Under the pieces are notes generated by a model. That model did not search any database and was not told the origin of the DNA. It was given only the letters and a program-made list of their open reading frames with translations. From Corynebacterium pacaense (GTDB lineage: Bacteria; Actinomycetota; Actinomycetes; Mycobacteriales; Mycobacteriaceae): a DNA stretch of 64,000 bases. The stretch is from contig NZ_LT821239.1 of assembly GCF_900169525.1 (NCBI RefSeq), positions 1,262,708-1,326,707 on the forward strand, given 5' to 3'. This document shows positions 45,763 through 55,213 of this stretch, piece after piece; position 1 is the stretch's first letter, and each line of letters starts with the position of its first letter. The position numbers and the translations under genes are program-made.

Positions 45763-45841
45763 AAACGGCTCTGCGCTATCCCTGCAGACCGTCACCTCTC
45801 ATTGAGGCGGACGGTCGCGGTGGAGGCAGCAGAGCCGTTGC
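45763..45841 (+). terminator. Large stem-loop between erpA and asnB
   Basis: AACGGCTCTGC and GCAGAGCCGTT form an 11-bp perfect stem, with GACCGTC / GACGGTC pairing inside. There is no T-run. It may end transcription of both convergent genes, or form a structured RNA. Confidence 0.45.
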
Positions 45842-45871
45842 TTCGTCCCGGGTTCCGCTGATCTGCCGCGG

Positions 45872-45890
45872 GTGGCCCCGGAGGGCCACA
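45872..45890 (+). terminator. Second small hairpin, erpA-asnB gap
   Basis: GTGGCCC cgga GGGCCAC, a 7-bp stem with a GNRA-like loop (written on either strand). Likely part of the convergent terminator region. Confidence 0.45.
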
Positions 45891-45901
45891 CCCCGTGCTG
45901 C

Positions 45902-45972
45902 CTACTCGGTGGGTACTACCCGGTGAGCAGTACGTGAATGTGACCCGGTGAGTAGTACCCGGTGGGGACTAC
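45902..45972 (-). repeat. Cluster of CACCGGGT repeats overlapping the asnB stop
   Basis: Read on the minus strand, CACCGGGT occurs three times and CACCGAGT once, with starts 14, 25 and 14 nt apart. A copy in the other orientation lies in the asnB 3' coding end (CTACCCGGTG). Together they allow a 9-bp stem around the stop codon. Confidence 0.7.
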
Positions 45973-47891
45973 AGGCGCACCGGGTAGTCGCGCTGTTCAA
46001 TTTGCGGGTCGATGCGCTTTTCCACAAAGACGCCGTGCCAGACCATGAACGCCAGAACGGTCCACAGTCGGCGGGAGTGATCGGAGACTCCCTCACGGTG
46101 TTCCCTGAGCATCGCCAGGACCGCGGCCTTGTCAAAGATGTCCTCGGTCTGGGATTCATTGATGGTGTCCAGTGCCCACCCGTGGAGCTCGTCGCCGGCG
46201 AGCCAGTGGCGCATCGGGACCGGGAATCCGAGTTTCCTGCGGTGCAGGACATGGGCTGGAACAATCTCCTCGAGGGCTTTGCGCAGCGCGTACTTCGTGG
46301 TGCCGTGGGAAATCTTGAGCTGATGGGGGATGGTTTCGGCGACCCTGAAAATCTCCTTGTCCAGGAAGGGAACGCGGAGCTCGAGTGAGTTTGCCATGGT
46401 GATCTTGTCGGCCTTGACCAGGATATCCCCACGCATCCAGGTGAATAGGTCAAGGTGCTGCATGCGGGCAACCGGGTCCATGCCGCGGGACTGGGCATAG
46501 ATCGGGGCGGTGACCTCGCGGTGGTCCCATTCGCGGCGTGCCCAGGGAATCACGCGCTGCATCTGCTCGAAGTTGAAGGAGCGCGCATTGCCGTAGTAGC
46601 GCTCCTCCATGGTCATCGAACCGCGTTCGAGAAGGGACTTGCCCTTCATTCCCTCGGGTAGGACGCGGCTGAGTTTACCGAGGCCCCTGCGCAGCGGGGA
46701 GGGGATCTTCTCGAAGGGTGCCAGGGAGAGCGGTTCCTTGTATATGGTGTAGCCGCCGAAGAGTTCATCGGCACCCTCGCCGGAGAGCACGACCTTGACA
46801 TGCTTGCGTGCCTCCGCGGCGACGAAAAAGAGCGGGACAAGTGAAGGATCTGCCACCGGATCGTCCAGGTACCACATGATCTTCGGGATGGCGGAGGCGT
46901 ACTCCTCCGGTGAGACGATCTTGACTATGTGCTCGGCGCCGATGGCAGCGGCGGACTCCGCGGCGACATCGACCTCGGAGTAGCCCTCGCGCTCGAAGCC
47001 GGTTGTGAAGGTGAGCAGGTCGGGGTTGTGCCTCTTCGCCAGCGCCGCGATCGCGGTCGAGTCGATACCGCCGGAGAGGAAGGAACCGACCGTCACATCG
47101 GCACGCATGTGCTTGGCGACGCTGTCCTGGAGGGCATCGGCGATCCGATCGAAGAGCTGCTGTTCCTTACCCTCTGCGACGGGACGGACATTGAACCTCG
47201 GCTTGAAGTAGCGACGCTGTTCCATGGTGCCGCCGGGTGTGATGGTGGCGGTGCAGCCGGATTCCAGGCGGCGGATACTGGCGTGGAGGCTCTCGGGCTC
47301 CGGGACGTACTGGAGGTCGACATAATGCTCGATGGCCCGCCGGTCAAGGCTGAGATCCAGACCGAACTCCGCGGCCATCTCCAGAATGGTCTTCTTCTCG
47401 GAGGAGAAGATGGTTCCGGCGTCCGTGGTGGCGCAGTAGAGCGGCTTGATGCCGAACTGGTCACGCGCGAGGAACATCGAACGTGCGGTGGTGTCCCAGA
47501 TCGCGAAGGCGAACATCCCGCGCAGGTGCTCCACCACATCCCGCCCCCAGTGGTGGAAGCCGACGACGATGGTTTCGCCATCACCGGAGGTATTGAAGGA
47601 GTACCCGAGTTCCTGAAGCTCCTGGCGCAGCTCGACGTAGTTGTAGATCTCGCCGTTGAAGGTCAGGGCATACCGGTCCTCCTCACCCTCCGGACCCCAC
47701 CTCAGGGGCTGGTGGGAATGGGCGATATCAATGATGGCGAGACGGTTGAATCCGAAGGCAGCATCCGTATCGTGCCAGGTTCCAGCGGCATCGGGGCCAC
47801 GGTGTCGCATGCACGGAAGTGCACGCTCCAGAGCCGGAACGAAGTCAGCGGCGTTTCCATCTGCTGTCAAAATGCCTAAAAGGCCGCACAT
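45969..47891 (-). CDS. asnB: Glutamine-hydrolysing asparagine synthase-type amidotransferase (LtsA-like)
   Basis: 640 residues. Cys2 of MCGLLGI is the glutaminase nucleophile; RHRGPDAAGTW and FNGEIYNYVELR complete that domain. The synthetase domain shows the PP-loop SGGIDSTAIAALA and LSGEGADELFGGY. In C. glutamicum this gene (ltsA) is needed for lysozyme resistance and amidates peptidoglycan diaminopimelate, rather than free aspartate. The neighbour erpA and cta genes match that locus. Start ATG 47891. Confidence 0.94.
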   Translation of the reverse strand: MCGLLGILTADGNAADFVPALERALPCMRHRGPDAAGTWHDTDAAFGFNRLAIIDIAHSHQPLRWGPEGEEDRYALTFNGEIYNYVELRQELQELGYSFNTSGDGETIVVGFHHWGRDVVEHLRGMFAFAIWDTTARSMFLARDQFGIKPLYCATTDAGTIFSSEKKTILEMAAEFGLDLSLDRRAIEHYVDLQYVPEPESLHASIRRLESGCTATITPGGTMEQRRYFKPRFNVRPVAEGKEQQLFDRIADALQDSVAKHMRADVTVGSFLSGGIDSTAIAALAKRHNPDLLTFTTGFEREGYSEVDVAAESAAAIGAEHIVKIVSPEEYASAIPKIMWYLDDPVADPSLVPLFFVAAEARKHVKVVLSGEGADELFGGYTIYKEPLSLAPFEKIPSPLRRGLGKLSRVLPEGMKGKSLLERGSMTMEERYYGNARSFNFEQMQRVIPWARREWDHREVTAPIYAQSRGMDPVARMQHLDLFTWMRGDILVKADKITMANSLELRVPFLDKEIFRVAETIPHQLKISHGTTKYALRKALEEIVPAHVLHRRKLGFPVPMRHWLAGDELHGWALDTINESQTEDIFDKAAVLAMLREHREGVSDHSRRLWTVLAFMVWHGVFVEKRIDPQIEQRDYPVRL

Positions 47892-48406
47892 GAGTCGGTG
47901 TTCCTCCTGAAGAATTCCGCACCCCGGGGAAAGAAACGCAGGGCACTCTAACGTAACGGTTCCACGATACGGCCCGAAGCGGGTGCGGGTGAAACCGGCT
48001 CGCCGGAATTCGGCCCGCGTGCCGGGGCGCCGCTGAGCACCGAGCGGGCCCTTAGCGTTTCGACGCCCACCCGGGGGTGCGACCCACCGTCATCGGCCGG
48101 GACCCCGGGGGATCACGGCGCCCCGCCCCGGGGTGGGGGTAGTGAGGGCCTGCATTCAAGGGCAACCAAAAGGATGATGGTCTGTGACGTGGGTAACAGG
48201 GTTGATATGGTGAATTGCCGGATCGTCGCGGTGGCGTGGGCCATCGCTGCAGTTGAACGTCTTATGCCGCGGGAAGGCCACCCGCGGGAGGTGCTGCCGG
48301 AAATATTTCGGAAGATATGGAAACGGCTGGCAAATAGGCTATTCTGCGAAGATAGAAATGACCGTAGAGGTCTCTAGTTTTGTGTGGACAGGAAGGCAGA
48401 ACACAC
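47892..48406. other. 515-bp non-coding interval before ctaC
   Basis: Very GC-rich with several inverted repeats (e.g. CACCCGGGGGTG near 48068). No frame has a ribosome site or known feature; a 67-codon frame at 48174 is doubtful. It carries the ctaC leader, with a probable GlxR site at 48183-48198. Confidence 0.6.
48183..48198 (+). promoter_or_regulatory. Putative GlxR (CRP-type) site upstream of ctaC
   Basis: TGTGACGTGGGTAACA fits TGTGANNTANNTCACA with two mismatches. GlxR control of ctaCF is reported for C. glutamicum, to my knowledge. Confidence 0.5.
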
Positions 48407-49483
48407 GTGGAACAGCAAAACAAGCGTGGTTTAAAGCGCAAGGCACTGCTCGGCGGTGTCCTTGGCTTCGGTGGCCTCGCCATGGCCGGCTGTGAAGTCG
48501 CTCCGCCCGGTGGTGCGCTCGGCAAATTCCTCCGTATGGGTTGGCCCGACGGCATCACGCCTGAGGCTGTAGCAATGGGCAACTTCTGGTCCTGGGTCTG
48601 GGTTGCGGCCTGGATCATCGGCATCATCATGTGGGCACTTTTCCTCACGGCTATCTTCGCGTGGAGCGCCAAGAAGGCGGAGAAGCGCGGCGAGGGAGAA
48701 TTCCCCAAGCAGCTGCAGTACAACGTTCCGCTGGAGCTCGTGCTGACGATCGTCCCGATCATCATTGTCATGGTCCTGTTCTTCTTCACTGTCCAGACGC
48801 AGGACAAGGTCACCGCACTGGATAAGGACCCCGAGGTGACGGTCGATGTCACCGCCTTCCAGTGGAACTGGAAGTTCGGCTACTCCGAGATCGGTTCTGA
48901 ACTCGCCCCCGGCGGGCAGCAGTACGAGGGTCTTGACGAGCAGAGCCAGGCGCGCGCCGAGGCCTCCCAGTTCGATCCCAACGGTGATAACCCGATCCAC
49001 GGCAGGTCCAAGTCCGACATCTCCTATCTGAACTTCAACCGGATCGAGACCCTCGGCACCACCGATGAGATTCCCGTCCTTGTCCTTCCCTCACACACGC
49101 CCATCGAGTTCAACCTCGCCTCCGCGGATGTCTCGCATTCCTTCTGGGTTCCCGAGTTCCTGTTCAAGAGGGATGTGTACTCACACCCTGAGGCGAACCA
49201 GTCCAACAGGATCTTCCAGATCGAGGAGATCTTCGAGGAGGGCGCCTTCGTCGGACGTTGCGCCGAAATGTGCGGAACCTACCACGCGATGATGAACTTC
49301 GAGGTCCGCGTGGTCCCACGCGAGGCCTTCGCGGATTACATCAACTTCCGGGATGAAAACCCCGACGCGACCAACGCCGAGGCTCTGGAGTCCATCGGTG
49401 AGGCACCGTACGCGACCTCCACCCATCCGTTCGTAACTGACCGAGTTGAAACCCGCGACGGCGAGAACGCCGCGGACGCTTAA
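48407..49483 (+). CDS. ctaC: Cytochrome aa3 oxidase subunit II
   Basis: 358 residues. A lipoprotein-type signal ends LAMAGC, so Cys is lipidated. Two membrane spans follow (SWVWVAAWIIGIIMWALFL and LVLTIVPIIIVMVLFFF), then a periplasm-facing CuA domain. CuA ligands sit in CAEMCGTYHAMM, with the distal His in SADVSHSFWVPEF. It accepts electrons from QcrC. GTG 48407 has GGAAGG about 10 bases before it. ctaF follows after 21 bases. Confidence 0.96.
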   Translation: MEQQNKRGLKRKALLGGVLGFGGLAMAGCEVAPPGGALGKFLRMGWPDGITPEAVAMGNFWSWVWVAAWIIGIIMWALFLTAIFAWSAKKAEKRGEGEFPKQLQYNVPLELVLTIVPIIIVMVLFFFTVQTQDKVTALDKDPEVTVDVTAFQWNWKFGYSEIGSELAPGGQQYEGLDEQSQARAEASQFDPNGDNPIHGRSKSDISYLNFNRIETLGTTDEIPVLVLPSHTPIEFNLASADVSHSFWVPEFLFKRDVYSHPEANQSNRIFQIEEIFEEGAFVGRCAEMCGTYHAMMNFEVRVVPREAFADYINFRDENPDATNAEALESIGEAPYATSTHPFVTDRVETRDGENAADA

Positions 49484-49504
49484 CAGAGGAACTGGGATAA
49501 AACA

Positions 49505-49936
49505 ATGAAGGCTTCATCAAAGATCATGTACGGGATCACCGTATTCCTGCTGGCAGTGGCTGTGATCTACATCTTCGCAACCATGCACGTCAGGGATACC
49601 GGCTCGGTGACAACCCTTGAATGGGCCGGATCCACCGCGCTGGTGCTCAGCGCCGGCCTGTCCCTGATGCTCGGCGCCTACCTGAACTTCACCGAGCGCA
49701 GGATCGACATCCTCCCGGAGGACTACGAGGAGGCGGAGGTTCAGGACAAGGCCGGAACCCTCGGATTCTTCAGTCCGAATTCGATCTGGCCGGCGGCGAT
49801 GTCCGGAGCGGTCGCAGTACTCGGCTTCGGCATCATCTACTGGCAGTTCTGGCTCATCGTCGTGGGAGCCATCCTCCTTGTGTGGACCGCGACCAAGATG
49901 AACCTTCAGTATGGAATTCCTCGCGAGAAGCACTAG
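49505..49936 (+). CDS. ctaF: Cytochrome aa3 oxidase subunit IV
   Basis: 143 residues with four hydrophobic spans ([64 protein letters not shown]) and a soluble, acidic loop [13 protein letters not shown]. It is the small actinobacterial-type subunit of the aa3 oxidase. Preceded by GAGGAACTGGG before ATG 49505. A strong terminator lies 15 bases past its stop. Confidence 0.93.
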   Translation: MKASSKIMYGITVFLLAVAVIYIFATMHVRDTGSVTTLEWAGSTALVLSAGLSLMLGAYLNFTERRIDILPEDYEEAEVQDKAGTLGFFSPNSIWPAAMSGAVAVLGFGIIYWQFWLIVVGAILLVWTATKMNLQYGIPREKH

Positions 49937-49951
49937 TTCACGCATCACTCG

Positions 49952-49992
49952 CCGTGCCCCCGCAACCGATCGGTTGCGGGGGCACGGTTTTT
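49952..49992 (+). terminator. Terminator of ctaCF
   Basis: CCGTGCCCCCGCAACCG pairs with CGGTTGCGGGGGCACGG, 17-bp stem, followed by TTTTTG. Confidence 0.92.
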
Positions 49993-50457
49993 GCGCTGTC
50001 ACCGCGCCGGCACCGTGCATGGCTGCGGAACCGGGTCAATGCGACGAGGAGGCCCGGACGAACAGGGAAAGGCGGGCCCACGGGGCCCGTGACCCTACCA
50101 CTAGCTGCACGAACGCTCTCCTGCGGGGGTCATTCGAAAGTTGTACTCAGGGCGGATGGGTACGGAAAACCGCTGTGACGTGTCTCTCAAGCAAAACGCT
50201 GCGCGGGGCGGAAAGACCGCTCTCATGTGGTCGCCATGGACGATGCGGCGAGGGTGTACTGCTGCTTGGAGTCTCCTGTGTCACCGATGACCTGCACTTA
50301 TGTACTAGTCGGAAATTGCTGCGACAAAGTTCCCAAAGCTCTGAAAAATCGCCCGCATCCACGGGGTGGAGGTGGGGTGAAAGTCAGGGTTGAAACTTTC
50401 AGTTGAGACGGGGGGCATGAAGTGACTTTGGCATATCGAACCGCCATACTAGATAGC
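49993..50457. other. Non-coding interval before ctaE
   Basis: 465 bases with no credible gene. Open frames in it overlap each other and lack ribosome sites. It holds the ctaE promoter (CATACT at 50445) and a TGAAAG / CTTTCA inverted repeat near 50380-50402. Confidence 0.6.
50445..50450 (+). promoter_or_regulatory. -10-like hexamer of ctaE-qcrCAB, leaderless spacing
   Basis: CATACT ends exactly 7 nt before GTG 50458. TTGGCA upstream could be a weak -35. There is no ribosome site. Confidence 0.5.
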
Positions 50458-51075
50458 GTGACGAGCGCAGTAGGAAATACAGGTATGGCAGCACCACAAC
50501 GTGTTGCGGCACTGAACCGTCCCAATATGGTCAGTGTCGGCACCATTGTGTTCCTGTCTCAGGAATTGATGTTCTTCGCCGGGCTTTTCGCGATGTACTT
50601 CGTGTCCCGTGCGAACGGATTGGCAAACGGATCCTGGGAAGAGCAGACCGAACACCTCAACGTGCCCTATGCACTGGTGATCACGGTCATTCTGGTCTCT
50701 TCCTCGGTGACGTGCCAGTTCGGTGTCTTTGCGGCGGAAAGGGGTGACGTATACGGCCTCCGCAAATGGTTCTTGGTCACGATCGTTCTCGGAACGATCT
50801 TCGTTCTGGGTCAGAGCTATGAGTACATCACCCTCGTTGGCCATGGTCTGACGATTCAGAGCAGTGTCTATGGTTCAGCCTTCTTCATAACCACCGGCTT
50901 CCACGCTGCCCACGTTATAGCCGGTGTGCTTGCCTTCGTGGTGATCCTTCTGAGAATTCAGAAATCCAAGTTCACGCCAGCCCAGGCGACAGCCGCAATG
51001 GTGGTGTCCTACTACTGGCACTTCGTTGACGTGGTCTGGATCGGCCTGTTCATCACGATCTATTTCATTCAGTAG
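50458..51075 (+). CDS. ctaE: Cytochrome aa3 oxidase subunit III
   Basis: 205 residues with five hydrophobic spans, closely matching C. glutamicum CtaE by memory ([50 protein letters not shown]). It stabilises the oxidase and is part of the bc1-aa3 supercomplex. The GTG at 50458 gives the conserved start; the upstream ATG at 50422 is not preferred. Followed by qcrC. Confidence 0.96.
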   Translation: MTSAVGNTGMAAPQRVAALNRPNMVSVGTIVFLSQELMFFAGLFAMYFVSRANGLANGSWEEQTEHLNVPYALVITVILVSSSVTCQFGVFAAERGDVYGLRKWFLVTIVLGTIFVLGQSYEYITLVGHGLTIQSSVYGSAFFITTGFHAAHVIAGVLAFVVILLRIQKSKFTPAQATAAMVVSYYWHFVDVVWIGLFITIYFIQ

Positions 51076-51166
51076 GCCGCAGGGTTCGTCGCCGCCCCAG
51101 TTCAGTGCAGGAGCGGGGGACAACCCGAAGCCCTTCACTTCCACAGTCGAGATTCAAAGGGAAATG

Positions 51167-52054
51167 ATGGAAACCAACCCACAGACCACCGAAGGTGCCG
51201 GCACGGCGCAGCCTTCGGCGAAGAAGGTCAAGAATCGCCGTAAAGTCAGGCGGACAGTTGCCGGTGCCCTGGCGCTGACGGTCGGATTGAGTGGTGCAGG
51301 AATCCTGGCTACCGCTATTACTCCGGATGCACAGGTTGCAACCGCCAGGGTCGATGATCAGGCGTTGATCGCAGAGGGCAAGGACCTCTACGATGTCGCC
51401 TGCATCACCTGTCACGGAGTCAACCTGCAGGGTGTGGAGGACCGCGGTCCCTCACTCGTCGGCGTCGGCGAGGGCGCTGTGTACTTCCAGGTTCACTCCG
51501 GTCGTATGCCTATGCTGCGCAATGAGGCCCAGGCCACCCGTAAGACCCCGCGTTACACCGAGGCGCAGACCCTGGCCATCGCGGCATATGTTGCGGCCAA
51601 CGGTGGGGGACCGGGACTGGTGTACAACGAGGACGGGACCCTCGCCATGGAGGAGCTCCGTGGTGCGAACTTCGATGGACAGATCAATCCTGCCGACGTC
51701 GCTCGCGGCAGCGATCTGTTCCGCCTGAACTGCGCGTCCTGCCACAACTTCACCGGTCGCGGTGGCGCGCTGTCCTCCGGTAAGTACGCCCCGGTTCTGG
51801 ATCCCGCCAATGAGCAGGAGATCTACCAGGCCATGCTCACCGGACCGCAGAACATGCCCAAGTTCTCCGATCGCCAGCTCAGCGCGGACGAGAAGAAGGA
51901 CATCATTGCATTCATCAAATCCACCAAGGAGACACCGTCACCCGGTGGTTACAGCCTCGGTGGTCTCGGCCCGGTTTCTGAGGGTCTGTTCATGTGGGCA
52001 GTCGGCGTCATGGTCCTCGTGGCCGCCGCTATGTGGATTGGATCGCGTTCATGA
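51167..52054 (+). CDS. qcrC: Cytochrome bc1 complex di-heme cytochrome c subunit
   Basis: 295 residues. After a basic, signal-like stretch ([23 protein letters not shown]) are two heme-binding CxxCH motifs, CITCH and CASCH. A C-terminal membrane anchor follows ([19 protein letters not shown]). Actinobacterial QcrC has two hemes and passes electrons directly to CtaC without a soluble carrier. AAAGGGAA precedes ATG 51167; ATG 51164 is an alternative. qcrA overlaps it by the stop TGA (ATGA). Confidence 0.96.
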   Translation: METNPQTTEGAGTAQPSAKKVKNRRKVRRTVAGALALTVGLSGAGILATAITPDAQVATARVDDQALIAEGKDLYDVACITCHGVNLQGVEDRGPSLVGVGEGAVYFQVHSGRMPMLRNEAQATRKTPRYTEAQTLAIAAYVAANGGGPGLVYNEDGTLAMEELRGANFDGQINPADVARGSDLFRLNCASCHNFTGRGGALSSGKYAPVLDPANEQEIYQAMLTGPQNMPKFSDRQLSADEKKDIIAFIKSTKETPSPGGYSLGGLGPVSEGLFMWAVGVMVLVAAAMWIGSRS

Positions 52055-53277
52055 GTAACGACAATAAGAAGCAGTACACCACCCAGGAACTCAACTCCAT
52101 GAGTAACGACGACCTTGCGCGACTGGGTACCGAGCTCGACGATGTCACCATCGCCTACCGCAAGGAGCGTTTTCCCATCGCCAACGACCCCGCTGAAAAG
52201 CGTGCGGTTCGTGCGGTCGGTATCTGGGCGGCACTCGGAATCCTCGGTGGTATCGGGTTCCTCGCCGTTTACCTGTTCTGGCCCTGGCAGTACAAGGGCC
52301 ACGGTGATGAGGGACTGTGGACCTACACGGTGTTCACCCCGCTGCTGGGTGTGCTCTCGGGACTCTGCATCATCTCACTCGGTTTCGCCGGCGTTCTCTA
52401 CGTCAAGAAGTTCATCCCCGAGGAGATCGCGGTGCAGCGTCGCCACGACGGCCCCTCCGAGGAGGTGGATCGTCGCACGATCGTCGCCCTGCTCAACGAT
52501 TCCTGGCAGACATCGACGCTGGGTCGCCGCAAGGTGCTGATGGGTCTGCTCGGCGGTGGTGCGGTCTTCGCCGGCCTGACAATCGTCGCGCCCCTGGGCG
52601 GCATGGTCAAGAATCCCTGGAAGCCGAAGGAAGGTCCGATGGACGTTCAGGGTGACGGCACCCTCTGGACCTCCGGTTGGACCCTGCAGAACAACGGAGT
52701 GAAGCTCTACCTCGGTCGCGACACCGCGGCCATCGCCGAGAGGCACACCGGGGAGAGTGGTGAACACTTCATCACCACCGGAATCTCGCGGCTCGTCCGC
52801 GTCCGCCCGGAGGACCTCGCCGCGGCATCGATGGAGACCGTCTTCCCGCTTCCCGAGGAGGACGTCAACGATGGTGATCTCTACGACCCGGCCCGCGACG
52901 TCTACACCAACCACATGCACTCCATCCACGGACCCCGTAACGCGGTTATGCTGATACGCCTGCGCACGGCGGATGCCGAGCGGGTGGTTGAGCGTGAGGG
53001 ACAGGAATCCTTCCACTACGGCGATTACTACGCCTATTCAAAGATCTGCACGCACATCGGCTGCCCGACCTCTCTTTACGAGGCTCAGACGAACCGAATC
53101 CTGTGCCCGTGCCACCAGTCGCAGTTCGATGCGCTGCACTACGGAAAGCCAGTCTTCGGACCCGCCGCACGTGCACTGCCTCAGCTGCCGATCACCGTTG
53201 ACGAAGAGGGTTACCTCGTCGCCGAAGGCAACTTCATTGAGCCCCTCGGCCCGGCATTCTGGGAGCGTAAGTCATGA
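52051..53277 (+). CDS. qcrA: Cytochrome bc1 complex Rieske iron-sulfur subunit
   Basis: 408 residues, longer than mitochondrial Rieske proteins, with three membrane spans ([56 protein letters not shown]). Cluster ligands are in CTHIGCP and CPCHQSQFD. It takes an electron from quinol in the bc1 complex. It overlaps qcrC at its start and qcrB at its end by 4 bases each. Confidence 0.96.
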   Translation: MSNDNKKQYTTQELNSMSNDDLARLGTELDDVTIAYRKERFPIANDPAEKRAVRAVGIWAALGILGGIGFLAVYLFWPWQYKGHGDEGLWTYTVFTPLLGVLSGLCIISLGFAGVLYVKKFIPEEIAVQRRHDGPSEEVDRRTIVALLNDSWQTSTLGRRKVLMGLLGGGAVFAGLTIVAPLGGMVKNPWKPKEGPMDVQGDGTLWTSGWTLQNNGVKLYLGRDTAAIAERHTGESGEHFITTGISRLVRVRPEDLAAASMETVFPLPEEDVNDGDLYDPARDVYTNHMHSIHGPRNAVMLIRLRTADAERVVEREGQESFHYGDYYAYSKICTHIGCPTSLYEAQTNRILCPCHQSQFDALHYGKPVFGPAARALPQLPITVDEEGYLVAEGNFIEPLGPAFWERKS

Positions 53278-54899
53278 GCAATAAACTAGCCAACCTGGGA
53301 AACAACCTTGACTCCCGCTACACGATGGCCGGCGGCCTGCGGCGTCAGCTGAACAAGGTCTTTCCCACCCACTGGTCGTTCCTTCTCGGCGAGCTCGCGC
53401 TCTACAGCTTCGTCGTCCTGATCCTGACCGGTGTCTACCTGACGCTGTTCTTCGACCCCTCGATCACCAAGGTCATCTATGACGGCGCGTACCTGCCGCT
53501 CAACGGTGTCGAGATGTCGCGCGCCTATGAAACGGCGCTGAACATCTCATTCGAGGTCCGTGGCGGACTCTTCGTCCGTCAGATGCACCACTGGGCGGCA
53601 CTGCTGTTCATCGTCTCCATGATGATCCACATGATGCGCATCTTCTTCACCGGCGCATTCCGTAGGCCCCGCGAGGCCAACTGGATCATCGGCTGCGTGC
53701 TGCTCATCCTCGGCGTCGCCGAGGGCTTCATGGGCTACTCCCTGCCCGATGACCTGCTCTCCGGTGTCGGCCTGCGAATCATGTCCGCGATCATCGTCGG
53801 CCTGCCCATTATCGGTACCTGGCTGCACTGGCTGGTTTTCGGGGGCGACTTCCCCTCCGAGATCATGCTCGACCGTTTCTACATCGCGCACGTGCTGATC
53901 ATCCCGGGTATCATCCTCGGTCTGATGGCGGCACACCTCGCGCTGGTGTGGTACCAGAAGCACACGCAGTTCCCCGGAGCGGGACGTGCGGAGAACAACG
54001 TCGTCGGCATCCGCATCATGCCCGTGTTCGCGGTCAAGTCCGTTGCATTCGGTGCGGTGACCCTGGGCTTCCTCGCCCTCCTCGCCGGAATCACCACGAT
54101 CAACGCGATCTGGAACCTCGGACCGTACAACCCGTCGCAGGTGTCGGCGGGTTCGCAGCCCGACATCTACATGCTGTGGACGGATGGCGCGGCCCGTGTC
54201 ATGCCCGCCTGGGAGATCTACCTGGGCAACTACACCATTCCCGCCGTCTTCTGGGTGGCCGTGATGCTCGGTATCCTCGTGGTGCTGCTGTTCACCTACC
54301 CCTTCATTGAGAAGAAGCTCTCCGGCGATGACGCGCACCACAACATTCTGCAGCGGCCGCGCGACGCCCCGGTCAGAACCTCTCTCGGCATGATGGCACT
54401 CGTGTTCTACGGGCTGCTGACGGTCTCCGGTGGAAACGACATCTGGGCCTACCACTTCCATGTGTCGCTGAACGCGATGACCTGGATCGGTCGTGTCGGC
54501 CTGATCATCCTTCCCCCGATCGCCTATTTCGTCACCTACCGTATCTGCCTCGGTCTGCAACGCTCTGACAGGGAGGTACTCGAGCACGGTATCGAAACCG
54601 GTGTGATCAAACAGATGCCGAATGGTGCCTTCATCGAGGTTCATCAGCCCATTGGCCCAGTCGACGAGCACGGACATCCGATCCCGTTGCCCTACGCCGG
54701 GGCCGCGGTGCCGAAGCAGATGAACCAGCTCGGTTTCGCCGAGGTCGAGTCCCGCGGTGGGTTCTTCTCGCCGGATCCCGAGGACGTGACCGCTAAGGCA
54801 CGCGCCATCGAGCACGCCAACCATGCAGAGGAGCTGGACGCGCTGCAGGCGATCCAGAACGCGAATATCGAACGCGACAAGCGAGACGGCAAGCTCTAG
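53274..54899 (+). CDS. qcrB: Cytochrome b subunit of the bc1 complex
   Basis: 541 residues with about nine hydrophobic spans. Heme histidines lie in [21 protein letters not shown] and [22 protein letters not shown]. The usual PEWY is replaced, as is often the case in actinobacteria, by a PDDLL-like (SLPDDLLSG) context earlier; a conserved Qo segment follows. A long polar C-terminal tail (about residues 430-541) is typical of actinobacterial QcrB. The ATGA overlap with qcrA and the terminator 18 bases past the stop close the operon. Confidence 0.95.
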   Translation: MSNKLANLGNNLDSRYTMAGGLRRQLNKVFPTHWSFLLGELALYSFVVLILTGVYLTLFFDPSITKVIYDGAYLPLNGVEMSRAYETALNISFEVRGGLFVRQMHHWAALLFIVSMMIHMMRIFFTGAFRRPREANWIIGCVLLILGVAEGFMGYSLPDDLLSGVGLRIMSAIIVGLPIIGTWLHWLVFGGDFPSEIMLDRFYIAHVLIIPGIILGLMAAHLALVWYQKHTQFPGAGRAENNVVGIRIMPVFAVKSVAFGAVTLGFLALLAGITTINAIWNLGPYNPSQVSAGSQPDIYMLWTDGAARVMPAWEIYLGNYTIPAVFWVAVMLGILVVLLFTYPFIEKKLSGDDAHHNILQRPRDAPVRTSLGMMALVFYGLLTVSGGNDIWAYHFHVSLNAMTWIGRVGLIILPPIAYFVTYRICLGLQRSDREVLEHGIETGVIKQMPNGAFIEVHQPIGPVDEHGHPIPLPYAGAAVPKQMNQLGFAEVESRGGFFSPDPEDVTAKARAIEHANHAEELDALQAIQNANIERDKRDGKL

Positions 54900-54916
54900 G
54901 TCTCAGTTCGCCGGAT

Positions 54917-54958
54917 ACACCCGAGGACCCTTATCAAAGGGGCCTCGGGTGTTTTTTC
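54917..54958 (+). terminator. Terminator of ctaE-qcrCAB
   Basis: ACACCCGAGG ... CCTCGGGTGT stem, an interior loop, then TTTTTT. Immediately upstream of the IS110 insertion. Confidence 0.9.
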
Positions 54959-54985
54959 TCCCCGTTACTTTGATGGTGTCCCCAT

Positions 54986-55213
54986 AATGGGGATAGTCGC
55001 TGGGCCCGGTATGGCTTATTTCCCCTGTAGTTACCATGATCCGGGGGGTGTTGTCGCCGGGCTACCAGGACACCCGTTGACTGCTGATAGGGACACGGAC
55101 GAGTCACTCGACTCAGTTCTCTTTTGTAACGTGGGTGCCAGCATCGGATGTCGAGACACCAGCGACGAGGTTTGACCTGTCACTGTTGCTCCGACACCAC
55201 AAGGAGGCCGGCC
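54986..55213 (+). ncRNA. Candidate bridge RNA of the IS110 element
   Basis: IS110-type recombinases use a structured RNA from this end of the element, whose loops pair with target and donor DNA. Here the region has GTTACCATGAT (55030-55040), a 9-of-11 match to the left flank GTTACTTTGAT (54964-54974), then GGGGGGTGT (55043-55051), the exact reverse complement of the right junction (56555-56563), and ATAGGGACAC (55087-55096), which equals the right end (56549-56558). The order fits a target loop then a donor loop. No fold was computed; the matches could be chance. Confidence 0.4.

Noticed and set aside
48174..48377. 67-codon frame before ctaC
   Set aside because: No ribosome site; overlaps the putative GlxR site and the ctaC leader.
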